The notes under the pieces are model-generated. The model had not been told where the DNA came from. It searched no databases and was given only the letters and a program-made list of their open reading frames with translations. The position numbers and the translations under genes were made by a program. A stretch of 64,000 bases of DNA from Riptortus pedestris (lineage: Eukaryota > Arthropoda > Insecta > Hemiptera > Alydidae), in the NCBI GenBank assembly GCA_019009955.1, contig CM032228.1:230630001-230694000 (forward strand). The letters are read 5' to 3'. Shown here piece after piece: positions 25,880-39,175 of the stretch (position 1 is the stretch's first letter; each line of letters begins with the position of its first letter).

Positions 25880-25922
25880 TCTCTCTCAAACACATCTCTC
25901 TCTCTCACACACACACACACTC
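25880..25922. repeat. (TC)n/(CA)n compound microsatellite
   Basis: ctctctctctcacacacacac within a C/T-rich stretch (25850-26010). The open frames here only reflect the simple repeat. Confidence 0.9.
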
Positions 25923-27129
25923 ACTCAGACAGGTTGATTCTAACTCTAGACCGGCAGTCGCTAACATTACCTCATTTTCTCTGTTCCCTCCCTTTGTCCT
26001 CTCTAATTGTTTTATTGTAAGCGTCAGTTCTCTTTCAAGGATAACCTCTCCCGAATGGAAGATTTCAGATTTCATCAGCCCTCTTGATTAGAATAGATCT
26101 GATTAGCTTAATTTGTGAATTGGTTTATGACATCAACTTATTCCTCCTTGCTCCATTTTATTTTATTTTAATTTATGAATATATTTTCTTAGTGTAAATA
26201 TTTTATTTCCCCCTATAGAAATCGGGAGATCACAGAAAAACGCACAGGTGGAAATATTGTTACTATTTATGTACTAATAAGAATAAAAATATAACGAAGT
26301 CCACTACTATCTTTTTGATTATTTGGGGTGAATACTTTCGGTCTTTTAAAATACCATATTCAGCTCGTTAGGGGTAGATATCGAAGCGTAGTAGCAGGAC
26401 TGGAGATGGTCTTTTGAAAGATCAAAAGTTCTGCTTTTCAATAATCAAAAATATTGTCGTAGACTTGTTGGTATTTTTCATCAAATCCGAATCTATTCCA
26501 GTGTTGTCTTATTTTAATAACTTAATTTCCATTTGAGTTTTACAACTTCCTCCAATGCCTACAGTCTCTAGGGCATCACCTGCATAAATCAGTCACGAAA
26601 ACCAGGTGCGAATTAAACATAATGACAATATCTTTGGGAATTCTTTGTGAAAGTGATGCTTTATGATACAAAACCTGAAATGGAACCTCCACCACGGCTG
26701 CTTAAATAAAGGTAGAAACCCAATCAGCCATGAACTACCTGTCTCCATATTTCCTCCTAATATTGGTTTAATGCCAACCTGTAATCTGAATTTAATTTTG
26801 TTTGATCCTGAAAAGCCTAATTAGGATCTAATTAGAACCAGTTGTCTATACAATAATAGTCCATTAAAATTCTTTTATACTTGTCGTCAGGATGTAAGTC
26901 AACAGTGGTACTATTCCATTGCGCTATATTTCAGGTGCGACAAATCCTTATGAAGATGACTTTCAAGCTCTTCCGAGGAAAAATGGTATTGATTATCTAA
27001 TAGATAATAATACATTTTCAATGAAGTATTTATCTTTGGTTTTACCAGATTCCTCTTAAGGATATGACTTATGATTTCGACCTATCTTACTCAGTAATTG
27101 ATGAAAATTAGATCCGTTTAAGAATATAT

Positions 27130-27560
27130 ATACTGATGTTACATTCGAACCAAGTTCATTAATGGTTAAAATCGGATCTGGATGAGGGGAAAAAAAGTTC
27201 GAAATATCTCCGTTATTATGGTCTAAGCCCAAAAATATTATATAACCAACATTGCGAGTAGTTTAATTTTCTGTAAATTTGTTTCTATAAATTGTTTACC
27301 TGATTCGAATACTAAGCGCGTTATTTGAATTATTTAGCTTTCAGGGGGTTTGGAGAGAAGAATTAGACGTTTAAAATGAGCAAAAAAAAATATCGTTCAA
27401 CCTCCCGTGGGATTTTGATGAGCCCCATCGAAACATGCCACATTGTTGATGCTCTATACATTTGTTCTGCAAACACGAATATTAACCAAGATATTTGTAT
27501 TTCTTAGTTTTCAATCTTTAGCAAACTCTCAGTTCCATGAAGAACAACTGAGTCACACTG
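27130..27560 (-). mobile_element. Family A central fragments, minus orientation
   Basis: 27140-27340 carries aatggttaaaatcggatctgg, gaaatatctccgttattat and ttcgaatactaagcgcgtta. 27440-27560 repeats the motif gatgctctatacatttg...tattaaccaagatatttgtat. Strongly diverged; no termini. Confidence 0.5.
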
Positions 27561-28839
27561 CACCATGAGAATTCTGGTTAGCTTATTCATCCTAAAAAAT
27601 GTTTAATAGACTAAATTATGTCCCAAACATTAATTTTAACAACATATGTCCATCTCAGTAGATCACTTTTCAGAATTTATTAACGGATTCTTTCCAATGG
27701 ATAATATAATTAAAATTTACTATTTTTATATTATTAATTATGTATTTTTTTTCTCTTACAGGTGAGTGAAATATTTGCGGATTGAATTTTATATGTTCTA
27801 CTTACGCGGAGTGTTCTACTTAATTTTCAGTAAGTTTGAATTTGTTTTCATATTGTTAAATAAGAAACTGGTATGGCCAGAACAAGTCTTCCATGGACTA
27901 TTATTACATTAAATATACAAATTAATTTGCTGCACATTTTTTACAATTATTTTAATTGGTATTTGATTTTCCTTGTCCAATTACAATAATTACATTACTT
28001 CGAAGGAAGAAGTAATTCTTTATTCACAATTTTATGCTTAGGTAACATAGACTATTCGAAATATTTTTTTTTGTTTTTATTTCCTTGTAGGAAAAGTGTA
28101 TTGCATTAGGTTAAACGGAAAGATCTAAGCTCGGAACTACGATGGCTTCCCAAGATGATGAAAACATTCGTTGAAGTGTAGGCGGGTTTGTGAACTAAGG
28201 CTTCTGACATAATGAATGGCATATATCTGACGTCATTTCATATTATATTTCTTCCTGAGTAAACACCCAATGTATGCAAGACTTGAAATTATGGCGGACG
28301 TTGTTATTTTTGATCTACTAGTTGATATTTCGAATGTCGCGTTATGGATATTACTAAAATAGCTGCATTTTCACGGTGGGTAATGTACTAAAAATCAGTT
28401 GATGAATATTTGACATTGCAAATAGCACATCAGTAATGATAAAGGCAATTACATTTACTAATCGGTGGTCCTTTTACATGAATCGAAACAAACGGATTTT
28501 GAATACATTTTTGCTTTAGGAACTTCTTTCTTGAATTATGAACATATTCCTGATGAAATGCCTAAAGTATATAACATGTCTACTTGAAGTGGACTGGAAT
28601 GACGTAATATAATCCCCACTAAGCGGAATTAGGAAGCAGGTGTAGGAAGTGCGTTGGACGATTTGCATGCAATCTCCATGGAAGCCAGTAAACAGGAACC
28701 TTTCTGATCAATAAACATCAAGCTTCGCACACTACACTCATTAAATGCGTCACTCTTTATAACCTCCCTGAAGTTAGGGCTCTCAGCTGGGGTGTTCTCT
28801 TAAACTGGGAAGCTTTCCCAAATATGCTCCATGAGATAA

Positions 28840-28935
28840 ATGTATTCAATTTATTTAATTATTAGTACGGGAAGTCGTGGTCGATTTAATTGCGCCCAGA
28901 CTTGCGAAAAATCTTGTAATTTTAAAATTTTACAT
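28840..28935 (+). repeat. Interspersed repeat, copy 1
   Basis: attcaatttatttaattatt, gggaagtcgtggtcga and cttgcgaaaaatcttg recur in order at 30150-30245. Class unknown. Confidence 0.55.
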
Positions 28936-29502
28936 TTGAAAATATTAACTTCTGTAGTATACCTATACCTACAAATTTTAGAAACTTGAACTTCATAGAG
29001 GTTGTTATATAATCTTTGGAACATTTCTTTTATTTTTTTATTGGAAATAACAAAGAATGGAATATTCTTTTGGCTGGGGCTTCTATCAAAATATTTTGAG
29101 ACCTGCTATGTTCATTTGAAAAGATTTCAATCTTCAAAAAACTCTTTTTATAGGACTATGGGCTCTCTATAGCAAATAAGAGTCGTCAGGAATTTACCTT
29201 GTATATCTACAAGATGAGACCCCGATATCTTCGGTTCCTGTCCACCATTTTTCATGACTAATATATTTCGTTTACTTACTTTATTTTAAAAGAATCTAAA
29301 TCTAAATGCATTTCATTGCCCAAAAAGAATAGAAAATTTAAATCAGCTGTACCTCAGATTCTGTTGATCTTTGTTGCAAGAAATTATTTGGCGTCCTCAA
29401 GCCATTATTGGGGTTGTTGAACTCTTATCTGTTCAACCCTTTCTATCATTGATTTTGTCCTCCCGAAAAATTCTACTATAAGCCTTCTGCTATTACATTA
29501 CG

Positions 29503-29670
29503 CTAATATGGGTAATTAGGACGGGTTATCGACATGTTACCATCTTATCCGTGAGTTCGTCTCTATAAATTCCTGTTACCCACGTGGGAATCGGACCCAC
29601 TGTGGAATCTACGAACTTTACCTAGTTTTTTAATCCTAAAGCCTTAACTCACTCGGCTAGCCTGAGCCCC
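29503..29670 (-). mobile_element. tRNA-derived SINE, minus orientation, internally deleted
   Basis: Contains gggtaattaggacgggttat, cgacatgttaccatctt, the B-box region acgtgggaatcggacccact, and the head ccttaactcactcggctagc ending cctgagcccc. The middle (tttatttaatgag...) is deleted. Confidence 0.8.
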
Positions 29671-30149
29671 AAAGCGAATGTTGCGTATTAAGACGACAAG
29701 TAGGTTCCGAAGGCGAAGGGCAGAGAGGGTTGGCCGTGAAGCCCTTGCCAAAATCGATGTCCTACGAGGGTCATTGATCTTGCCTCACGTGTTCTCGTCT
29801 TCTGCTCCTCTGCCGACCTCAATATCTCTCATGCATTTAACATCCACCCCTTCCAGCTGTTATCTATTTATATATAGCGCACTTCCAGATCGATGAGTTA
29901 CGAGGCATTTCATCATATCGCTATCATCACGTTTCCTTCCAGTTTCAAGTCTTAAATTCCTCTATTCTCACCTATTGCGTCATTTCTTAGTATTACTAGC
30001 GACTTCCAACCAATATCTCCAAATACACAATGTGATTTAGTCTGTTTAAATGCAATAGCATTTCTCATTCAGCTAGTTGGCTGGCCTCGAATAAATGTGG
30101 TTTATGTTCCCCGGAAAACTAATCAACTCACAAGATGTTTATCGACCCA

Positions 30150-30245
30150 AGCCGAATTCAATTTATCTAATTATTAATATGAAAAGGCGTGGTTGAAATA
30201 ATCGTGGCCAGGCCAGCGAAAATCTTCTATTTTCACCATTTTACA
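30150..30245 (+). repeat. Interspersed repeat, copy 2
   Basis: Partner of 28840-28935 (attcaatttatctaattatt, aaaggcgtggttgaaat, ccagcgaaaatcttct, accattttacattc). Both copies continue a little into unlike flanks. Confidence 0.55.
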
Positions 30246-31740
30246 TTCAACACTAAACGATGATTTATTTTTTCAAAATAGATGTTAATTTGTTATTTTA
30301 AATGCTTTATTTCTGTTCAGATTGGATACCTTAACCAACACATTTCTGAGACCTGAGCATATCAGACGTTATTAATCCTTAGAAATTGAATCATACCCTC
30401 TCCTTTTGTCATTTAATTCTGTCATCTGGCTCATAGCAACTGCATAGTACATCTTCTACAATGTTTTACTTTTTCATGCTAATAATTCAGGACTACATCA
30501 TCTTATTATCATTCCTCCTATTCCTCCATGACCAGGTATCCAAATACTCTAATTTCAGAATCGAACTGTATCAGTGACTTGCCATTTTAAGACAAATGTC
30601 CACTCATACGAGTTTGTAATATTTCACACGTTCCTTCTTTTGTTTTGTTGCTAGCACCTGATGATGGCACGTTAGTGACGTAAGGCATTATTATTCTGCA
30701 GAGAGCATGTTACAGTTTGTAGAGAGACTGTTAGCAGGTTTTGCTCTGGACTTGAGTTCTTCTGTTAGCCTAACTTGTCTGTGCCCAGATAAATCCTCCG
30801 AGAACCTTGTAAATCAGACTGGTCATATGGACACAAAGGTCTCTTCGGCACAAAGCTAGACCACAATGTTCTCGCAGTAGCAATGCCAGCCAGCCCTTCT
30901 ACCGTTTACAAGACAATACTGTATTTATGACTGTGTTTGGACTTAAGTTTCTTTAGCAGTATATTGCGCCATTAAGAGACTACATGATTGACCTTATATT
31001 TAATGGAGTGAAGTCATAGTTGCGACAGAGGATGTATGGTATCGTAGCCATGCTTTAAGGGCAGTCCGAGTGAAAGTCCTAGGACTCCTGTCTTTGCAGC
31101 TGTACCATCGTTGTCTTTGCATTCCGCATCCCGGAATTGGGGTCACACACGCCTCCCTTGTTACAAGCTACTACATGCTTGCACTACATGCCCGTCCAGC
31201 GTAGATAATAAATGCGCAAGTAATCCATGCGCCGATTGTGTTGCGCCAATACTACTACCCCTATTGCTTCTGTGCTGTTTAGCAAATATCAGCTTCATAA
31301 ACAAATTAACTGAATGTTGTTTTTTGCTATGAAAGGCAGAAGAGTTTTATGTTTTGCTGAAGGTTAAATTAAAGGAAGTGTTCTTAACATGTTAACCGAG
31401 AAATTAATATACAATATTAGACGGAACTGCGTCAATGGGTTAGTTGACCTCGTACGGCAATCCATACATTTGCGTCATAGGCCTACGTGGTCGCCTGACG
31501 TTTGTGAGATTTATACAAAAAGTGAAAAAAGATTAGCAACAATATGATACACCACAACCTCGTAACAATAAATTTGACTTTACAAAGCCAATTGTATAAA
31601 TTGAGGTTTGGGATGTCTTGCAATAGAAAACCCCCTTAGCTGGTAAATTGATTCTGTGACTCACTTATCGAGTTAGTGTAAAATTGCAATTATAACAATA
31701 AGACAGTTTTATCTCTTAGATGGTGGTAGAAGGTCAAAAA

Positions 31741-31822
31741 CTAAAAAATCTTTGGTTCCACCACTTCATTAATAACTGATGTTCATTATTAATGAAATGG
31801 TGCCACATAAGATTTTTTTACT
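31741..31822. repeat. Imperfect hairpin, about 35-bp arms
   Basis: The segment beginning aaaaaatctttggttccacc and its approximate reverse complement ending ggtgccacataagattttttt face each other around a short loop near 31780 (ttcattaat / attaatgaa). The outer and inner thirds pair well and the middle is mismatched. A MITE relic or a small hairpin RNA; no evidence of function. Confidence 0.5.
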
Positions 31823-33719
31823 TTCTTAATAATTCATGTTTCGCTAGGTTCATTATTCTGTATAGGACTGTGTCCTTATTGCTAAAATCACATCCAGTCA
31901 GTTCCTATAGGTGAATAGAAATTATCAGAATAGGAACTTGTTAAGTTCCACCATTTTCTGTTAGTCTTGGCTTTTGATTCTCCAATTTGGAAGGCTGACT
32001 TGATATCATTTTAATTTTAAAGATGTATAGTCCTGAAAGGTCTATTAAACACAGCAAAACACGTTTTTTTGGGGGGGGAGTGGAATAGAATGAAAGAAGA
32101 TATAGCGAGTTTATACATTATGACCGTTTATCTAGAGTATCTAGAGGTTAATCAGAACACATCTATTCGTCTTCATAAAGTAAGGTTTACTATTACTGAC
32201 GTTGGTTGGAAAAATATTTGCTGAAACTGTATTAAGTATTTGATTGAAACTGTAGTTAGTGTTTACCTTCTCTAAGCACTTGAAGTGATATCAACGATGA
32301 CTAGAAACATGTGTTGAAAAGGGAATACTTTCACTCTTCGGCGAATCATTGAATTCATCTGCATTCGGTTTGAGCTTCCACTTACTTCCTGTGCTTCAGT
32401 CCGTGGAGGGTCTGGTACTCTGCCAAGATCTAAACCTATGCAGACTGGTCAAGAACTAGGGACCTCCAATGGCGGACCTCCTGGTATATGCACTCAAGTC
32501 TGTCATGGACTGCATTTCATCCATCCCTCACTTGGTTGATGCTAGAACCAGGTGTTTTGGAAATCCACTCTGTTACAACTGCCTACTTTTCTTGACAGCG
32601 CATCAGGTTCACCGTACTAATAGACCCCTACTCTTCTTCCATTACATACTTACCTCCCAGCTGACTTCCTGTATGATGTGTGTTCGAGAGAGAGGCCAGC
32701 GGTCGCTGATCATAAGTGAGTCAGATATAATTTCCGTTAGCTGTAAACTGCATTCCGGAGCGATGGCCTTGCCCGGGAGCCATGCGGGATTCCTACAGCT
32801 CTATCCCCACCACCACCGACCACACCTGCAAACTGTCAGCCTCTCTTCTCACCACATTTGCAAATGTAACCATATCTTTATTCAGACAAATATTTAACCT
32901 TTTAACTTGAATTATAATTGCCACATAAAAGAGATCAATTTACGGAAATCTACTCGCAAGTTATCCTTTAGCGGACAGGATTTCCTTGTAGAAAATAATT
33001 TACAAACTCTTTTTTGCCCTCTCTCAAGAACTTGCCTTTTTCTGCAGATGTAAAAGTTGAGTCCATTTTTATAGACTTATTTATGCCAACGTTTTGTCAA
33101 AATGAACAGTACTTAACAAATTCCGACTTCTCATTTAAACTGATTATGATAGTATCCAGAATGATCAAAAACCGAAAAACAAAATCAATGGAGAAATGTC
33201 CCTTCGCGTTTCTTTAGAGTTATACCTGCATTATGAATCTCCCTCTTCTACACTCTAAAATGAACCAATTCTGTGCCTCAGTTCAAGGCCTACGTGTCAT
33301 GGAAGTTTTTCTTTGCTCACAGTTTTAAAATTAAGTACCACTGTTGAAACCAACTTGCGCCCTCAATGTATTTTCTACTGCATTTCGTATAACTTTGCTA
33401 ATAGTAATATTTCACCTCCTTTTTCAAAACTGATGACTCATTTATTCGCTATCTCGGGGGAAAAAAATCGCTAATGTTTCCGTTTTTATGAAACAGAAAA
33501 TGTCATAAAACATAATTTGTAGGTTTTATTTATTATTAATACTCTTTTTTTAGTGCATTTTTTTAAATTTTGTACTGTCAAAAAACCTCTTTGCCTTAAC
33601 AAATTTTATTCGTTAATGGTCATCGAACCTGCCTGAGAGGCGAGAAAATGCGAGAACAGTTAACTGTATGTGTATAAATATATTACGCCCTACTTGATGT
33701 AAAATTGATTTAATTTTTT

Positions 33720-34103
33720 CACGTGAAACTGGAGATCGACTTCATTAAATGACCTAAGTGGAGCCAAGATGTGTAAGAGGTTTGAGAGAAGAACTAAATT
33801 CAAAACCATATTTCCACATAGTACTTCCTCGCTATTATTGCGCCGAGTCAAGAAATTATACTTAACTAAACCTATTGAAAACTAATGTATTACATTTGTT
33901 GCTCTACACATTTTCCTCTTACTCGTTTAATATGAAGATTATTAAATCACATGTGTGGCTTAAATTTTATGTCATGTTTATATAATTTTTATATTGTGGG
34001 AGCAATAGAGAATAGAATGTGAAATGATGTCATTAGTACATCCTTCTAGCATTTCGGAAATCTGCTTAGTTAACACAGCACCCGCGTGAGGAACTTCGTC
34101 ACT
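33720..34103 (-). mobile_element. Family A fragment, minus orientation, with 5' end
   Basis: 33720-33990 resembles the family centre reversed (ttcacgtgaaactggagatcg, gcgccgagtcaagaaatta, gttgctctacacatttt). 34053-34103 is the reversed family 5' end (ggaaatctgcttagttaaca...gaacttcgtcac). Diverged and lacking the 3' end. Confidence 0.55.
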
Positions 34104-34366
34104 TTTAAGATGAACAATAGAGACGTGTATATTCCATTAGTTAATAATATGTTGTTTGATGTGTATTTGAAGCGACACTATTGTGTTAGGATTGTATTGA
34201 GCTAAGTGTGTTTGGTTTAGGCTCGACAGGACTAGTGCTAGTCGATAACTGGGAGGTAAGCCACCCCATGGTGCCAGGCACAGATGATGAGATGCCAGAT
34301 ATCGCCCTCTCTCACTCACCTCTGATTACTCTCTCATCTTAAACGAAATGACTTATTCCGCTCAGT

Positions 34367-34440
34367 GTCACGAATGAATAACATATCAGTTATTATCATT
34401 TACGAATGACACATAATAGTCATTATCAGCCACGAATTTA
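34367..34440 (+). repeat. Imperfect short tandem repeat
   Basis: Two to three diverged units containing cacgaatg...ataa...agt(c/t)attatca. Low complexity; no other features. Confidence 0.4.
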
Positions 34441-37400
34441 ATACTCATATTTATGTTCATCCTAACAGCAAACTAACTAATTTATCAAAACCTAGATTAA
34501 CTCATAAATTCCATTAACCGCCATTTAATTTATTTATAGAATTAGTAACATATTTTTCTGTATATAATACTGAATGGAATGTTGATAAACCAAAACGTAA
34601 AAATCTTCGTTTTATGAAAAGCCAATTATTACATGGAAAAAAAATTATTACATTTCTTCATTCTATTAATTAATTGTAAGACAAGTAAAAACGTTTTGCT
34701 GAAATTCTAATGGCGTTAGAAAATGCGCATATGTATATATACGTGCTCGCGTGTATAAAAAACATGTATAGAAGTATAAATTATTTGATATTTCGGGTCG
34801 AACGTTGTAACAAGGATCCCTTTGGAAATATAATTTATTTGTCGTAAATAGCACAATAATCCTTCGGGAAAGAGAAAGAGAGGTGATAGATTTACACGCA
34901 AATATTTGCGTATAGTATTTCATATTTCATTGATAGTAAAAGTTTAAAAATATTTTGTTATTATAAAATAAATTTGTTTTATTTCATCCTAATTAGTTGT
35001 TTAAATATTTTAAAACTATGAAGTCCAATAGCACCCTGTACTTAAATTATTGTGTTTTATTTTATTGTAACTTATCTTGTCCTCCAGTTCTTTATTTTGT
35101 TCTTTGCGTGTGCGAATTTTTATTTTTATATTATTGTTAAATTTTGTTTTAAGTTTGATTTTGATTTTGTTAAGAGATATATTAAGCATCAACCTTTTAT
35201 CAAGCTGTGAAGCACCAAATAAAATATAACAGTCACAGTATTTTACTAGTCAATGTTTTTAATTTACACTTGTTGCTTTGATTTTACATACATTGATGGA
35301 GTTTCATACATTATGAGGAAGCAAATGTGTTAAAAAAACATGACTTCTTACTTTTTTATACTATAAGGAAAAGTGTGTGTGAATATAATGAACTTTGGTG
35401 TTCCGCTGTTTATTTCATCTGGCAGAATGAAAAAATATCTTGATCTCTGTCCTGTGGAAAAGTCGGTATATTTGGAGAATTCAGATTTGCCAAATTAAAT
35501 GTCCTATTTTAAATATATGCCGAGACATTTTGTATAATTCAATATAAGGGCTGGTGAAAAAAAAAAAAAAAAAAATCCTTGAAAGTTAATCATTTATTAT
35601 CGGAACGCTGGGAGATGAAAAGAAATGAGTAGAGTTGATATTGCTAACAGAATAAATAAATCATGAGGATTAAAGAACGAAATAATTGTCTTAATTGCAC
35701 AAATCTTTGAAGTATTGAAATTATAAAATTCTTTATTGCTGATGCAATGCTGGATACAGTGTAATACTATACGTATAATTTAATTGAAAATATACTTATT
35801 TTTCTAATGGACCTAATAGGGGAAAAAAAATAAGTAAATTACTTATAGAATGAAAATATACTTTTTCTTTGAGTATCTAATCTCCTCGTCTTTCTTCCGT
35901 TATATAAATTGTTCGTTTCAACTCTCTACTCTAAGGTAAATACAAGACGATATGGGCGTAACTCTGCTGGTTGCAAATTTCCTCTAAAATTGGAAAATAT
36001 TTAAGATATTCATTTAAATAGAAAATTCGTGGAGTACAAATTGTTAAAATTTAGGATTATGAGCTTAATTTTTTGCCTGGTGAAACATGAGAAGGAGCAA
36101 AATCGCAAATAACTCCTGATTATGCTTCGAATTCATAAATGTTATATGATGTTATATCTTGAGACATTTACAGCAATTTTTATTCTGTAATTTTACTAGA
36201 ACTCGAATGTTATAAAAAATTATAATCGTTTTCAGTACTCAGTAATTATTCTACTCATTCGATTTCTACATTATCATACTAAAATACGCAATGTACAGGT
36301 TCAATGTCCAATCCTGTTCACATAAGATCATTCTTACCACAGCAGAAGTGGTGAGTAGAATGTGATATAACGTCATATATGTCATTCCAGGTTGTGAGAA
36401 ATATGCTCAATTCACGCAGCCCCTGTGTGGGGGACGTATTGTGTTTAAGAAGGAGCGACTGTATTGATATAGGAATGGACGGAGAGAGCGGGAGTCCCTT
36501 GAACCTAGATAAAAGGTCGCGGCTGGTTATTGGAGCTGCGCCAGGCATACCCCGCCAGTCGGTTACCTGTTGATATTACTCCATTGTAAACACTCTTCCA
36601 TCTCCGAATAGATCTTCTTATCCAATATCTCAGCCCCGAACAATATCGTCAAGAATGGTCTAGTTCTCTTAAGGAAAGGTTAAAAAATATCAATAAAATT
36701 ATTAGGAAAATGAAAAAGTTTTTCCCACTGAAGAAACTCCTAGCCGGACACCGTGTATATCTAGTCCAGAATTTCACCAACTGAACTACAGTATGATGTT
36801 GAATGACCGATACGGCAGGATCCAGCAAACCATGATAATATTGGTATAATCTTGTATAATGATGTTGGTCTTCACATTTGTTTATAACTCAGATATTAAC
36901 CGAGCTGTTTGTATTATTTTGTGTTTATTTTTCAGTTTAGAGAATGGCATTCGTCATAATAAAAAATGAACAAATAAATAATGAATTCTATTCTTTCGGC
37001 ACGTGAAAAATGTGCTATGTTTACTCAGTACTAGCGTGACGGACGTTTTGTCCATTTGTTGTAATTTGAAGTTTAGCTGCAGTGCGCTTCCTTTACTGCC
37101 GAATGGGTTTAAGTTGACAATTTATTCCGCCTACTAAAAGCTGGATTTTTTGTAACAATTTTTGTCCAGAGTAAAGGTCTCTCCAGTCGGCCATTATGCC
37201 TTTATTGTTGGGCTGGCTCGGGCAGAAGACAAGAGGAAACCATGAATTTCCTAACGACTGACTACGGTGCCCACGGCTCTCTGTAAAAATCGGGCCTCCT
37301 GTTTAACACATTAACAAAGGCCATTAGAGGAACAGAGATGACAAATATCTTTTAAGTCTCTTTAATAGGCTAGGAACTTAAAATTATTCTTCTGTGCTTC

Positions 37401-37447
37401 GATTTTTAATTAATTTTAATATTTCTTTTTCGTATTTATAGTAATTA

Positions 37448-37672
37448 ATGTGGCTCAAGTTTGTCATGTGAGTTAAGGTGTTGGTCTTAATCTCACTCGG
37501 TAATCCTAGAGTCGTCAATTCAATTCTCACCTGGGCAATAGGAATTTATCTAGTGGCCAACTCGTTAAATAGAATCGTTAGTCCCACCCTGGCTAGAAAA
37601 GGGTGGTCACCTATAGATAACCTATTCGAATTAGCCTTAGAAACACAAAGTGGACCTTAATGAATAACATTT
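37448..37672 (+). mobile_element. tRNA-derived SINE
   Basis: Full-length: gtggctcaagtttgtcatgt, gagttaaggtgttggtctta, B-box-like tcaattctcacctgggc, aataggaatttatctagtgg, agtcccaccctggctagaaa, and ctatagataacctattcgaa with the end aaagtggaccttaatgaata. Confidence 0.85.
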
Positions 37673-38371
37673 CACAATAATTATCTAAACAAGCTGTGAA
37701 AGTTATAAATACTTTTTATTTTACACTTACACATATCATTAAAGCTTTCTATGGAAAAGAAAAAATTGAATAAATGATAATCTTGGAAAACTAATTATGC
37801 AAATGTAAACAAAACATTATGAAAAATTATCTAACCAGTCCAGTGAGAATTTATTTATTAAGCTCAGTAATTTTAGCCCTTTTTTCCGCTTAATTAATTA
37901 AAGAACGGCTTCTTTGGACTGTAAATTAATACGTGTCGTGAGAATTAAAAGGTGGAAATGTTGCAAATAGGAGGTGGGAGATAATGGCGTACGTTGGTAG
38001 CCTTGAGGGGCTAATTGTAAGCGCAGGTGTACCAATAACCCAGGAGATGGGCCCATAGGTTTTTTTATTATTTCGGCCTGTGGGTGTGCCACCCCTGCAA
38101 GGTCGTCCAGAACCGACGCTTCGCCCCCCCCCTCTTGTACACCATTATTTCTAGACGGCATATGCTATTAGCATATTTCCCTCAATCAGCTGCTGAGGTT
38201 GTAATCATGACGTCATTATTGAAATATGATTTCAAATGCCGATCCAGCCTATGCCGATAAAGAGGTCTTTTCAGAGATAATAAATATAGACATATTTGGT
38301 AATTCAAATAAAGGGTTAGAACCGCCAATATAAATGATACTATTGTCATACCTCTCGGTGGAGACTGTCAT

Positions 38372-38560
38372 TATTAGTTGTTTACGTTTAGTCCAGATCT
38401 GTTTACTTACCACTAAGATCTGTCAAACGAGGGATGTTGATGTTCAGATTAGTGGTAAGTCCAGATCTGTTTACTTACCACTAACCTGAACATCAACATC
38501 CCTCATTTGACAGATCTTAGTGGTAAGTAAACAGATCTGGACTAAACGTAAAAACTAATA
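38372..38560. repeat. Long near-perfect hairpin, stem about 88 bp, loop 12 nt
   Basis: 38381-38460 and 38473-38552 are reverse complements over 80 positions with two mismatches; pairing continues outward to 38372/38560 with a one-base bulge. The loop is 38461-38472. The unit ccagatctgtttacttacca occurs at 38393 and again at 38461 (spanning the loop), and once inverted at 38517-38540. The left arm also folds on itself (acttaccactaa with ttagtggtaagt), so the structure is a palindrome within a palindrome. No coding sequence. It could be a fold-back transposon end pair, a recent inverted duplication, or a hairpin RNA precursor. Confidence 0.85.
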
Positions 38561-39175
38561 CGGTGAACAGAGCATAAAACCCAGATAATATACATATTTA
38601 TTATAATGTTTGTAATATTGGCTAATTATAATGCCAGTTGAAAAATATGTACTAGTAAGGGTGAAAATATATGTTTATATAATAATGCAATATATAATGA
38701 AAAAAGTTTACATACTATTGTTATACAGGATAAGTAAGTAATTGCCAGTATTAAAAAATGTACAATAATTATTCAAATATAAAGGCAGTTAAAAATATTA
38801 AGCCAGTAGTAATAGGTGTAAATACAACGTAACTCCTGTTACTAGCTCACATCTTTAAGTAAATATAAATAAATAAAAATGTATTTATAGATTTAGTTAA
38901 GAAATTATTGTATAGAGGATTAGTAAATTTAATACCCTTAGGATATTATTACCGCAAGAGCGGTATTTACAATATATTAGTTGACATTATTTAAGACATA
39001 GAGTAAAACAGGGACTTGTAAACAGCATTATACTACTATAAAGGACATAATAACCTAGTTGTTGATTGCCCAAATCATATTAATCCTAATATAATCCTTT
39101 AAAGATTACTTATGAATATTTGAGTCAACCTTGCAAGCATATTTGGTGAAATGTGTAAAAATATTTGAAAAAAAA

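Larger units (their letters stand above)
24915..29502. other. No gene recognised
   Basis: AT-rich, with the C/T microsatellite block and family A scraps. 28100-28800 is slightly GC-richer; nothing coding was seen. Confidence 0.5.
29671..38371. other. No convincing gene; several compositional islands
   Basis: GC-richer stretches at 29690-29830, 30640-31340, 32340-32900, 36380-36570 and 37020-37330 stand out from an AT-rich background. None gives a recognisable protein. 32469-32897 holds the longest open frame of the left 50 kb (142 codons). These islands are candidate regulatory or leader-exon sequence of Hr39. Confidence 0.4.

Noticed and set aside
32469..32897. 142-codon ORF, the longest in the left 50 kb; a gtgagt at 32716 would leave a phase suitable for the Hr39 exon at 53022
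   Set aside because: No recognisable domain, no acceptor or promoter support, and phase agreement by chance is one in three. Kept only as part of a compositional island.
37898..38161. 87-codon minus-strand ORF in a G-rich patch
   Set aside because: Contains a run of nine C on the + strand and no recognisable motif; probably chance.
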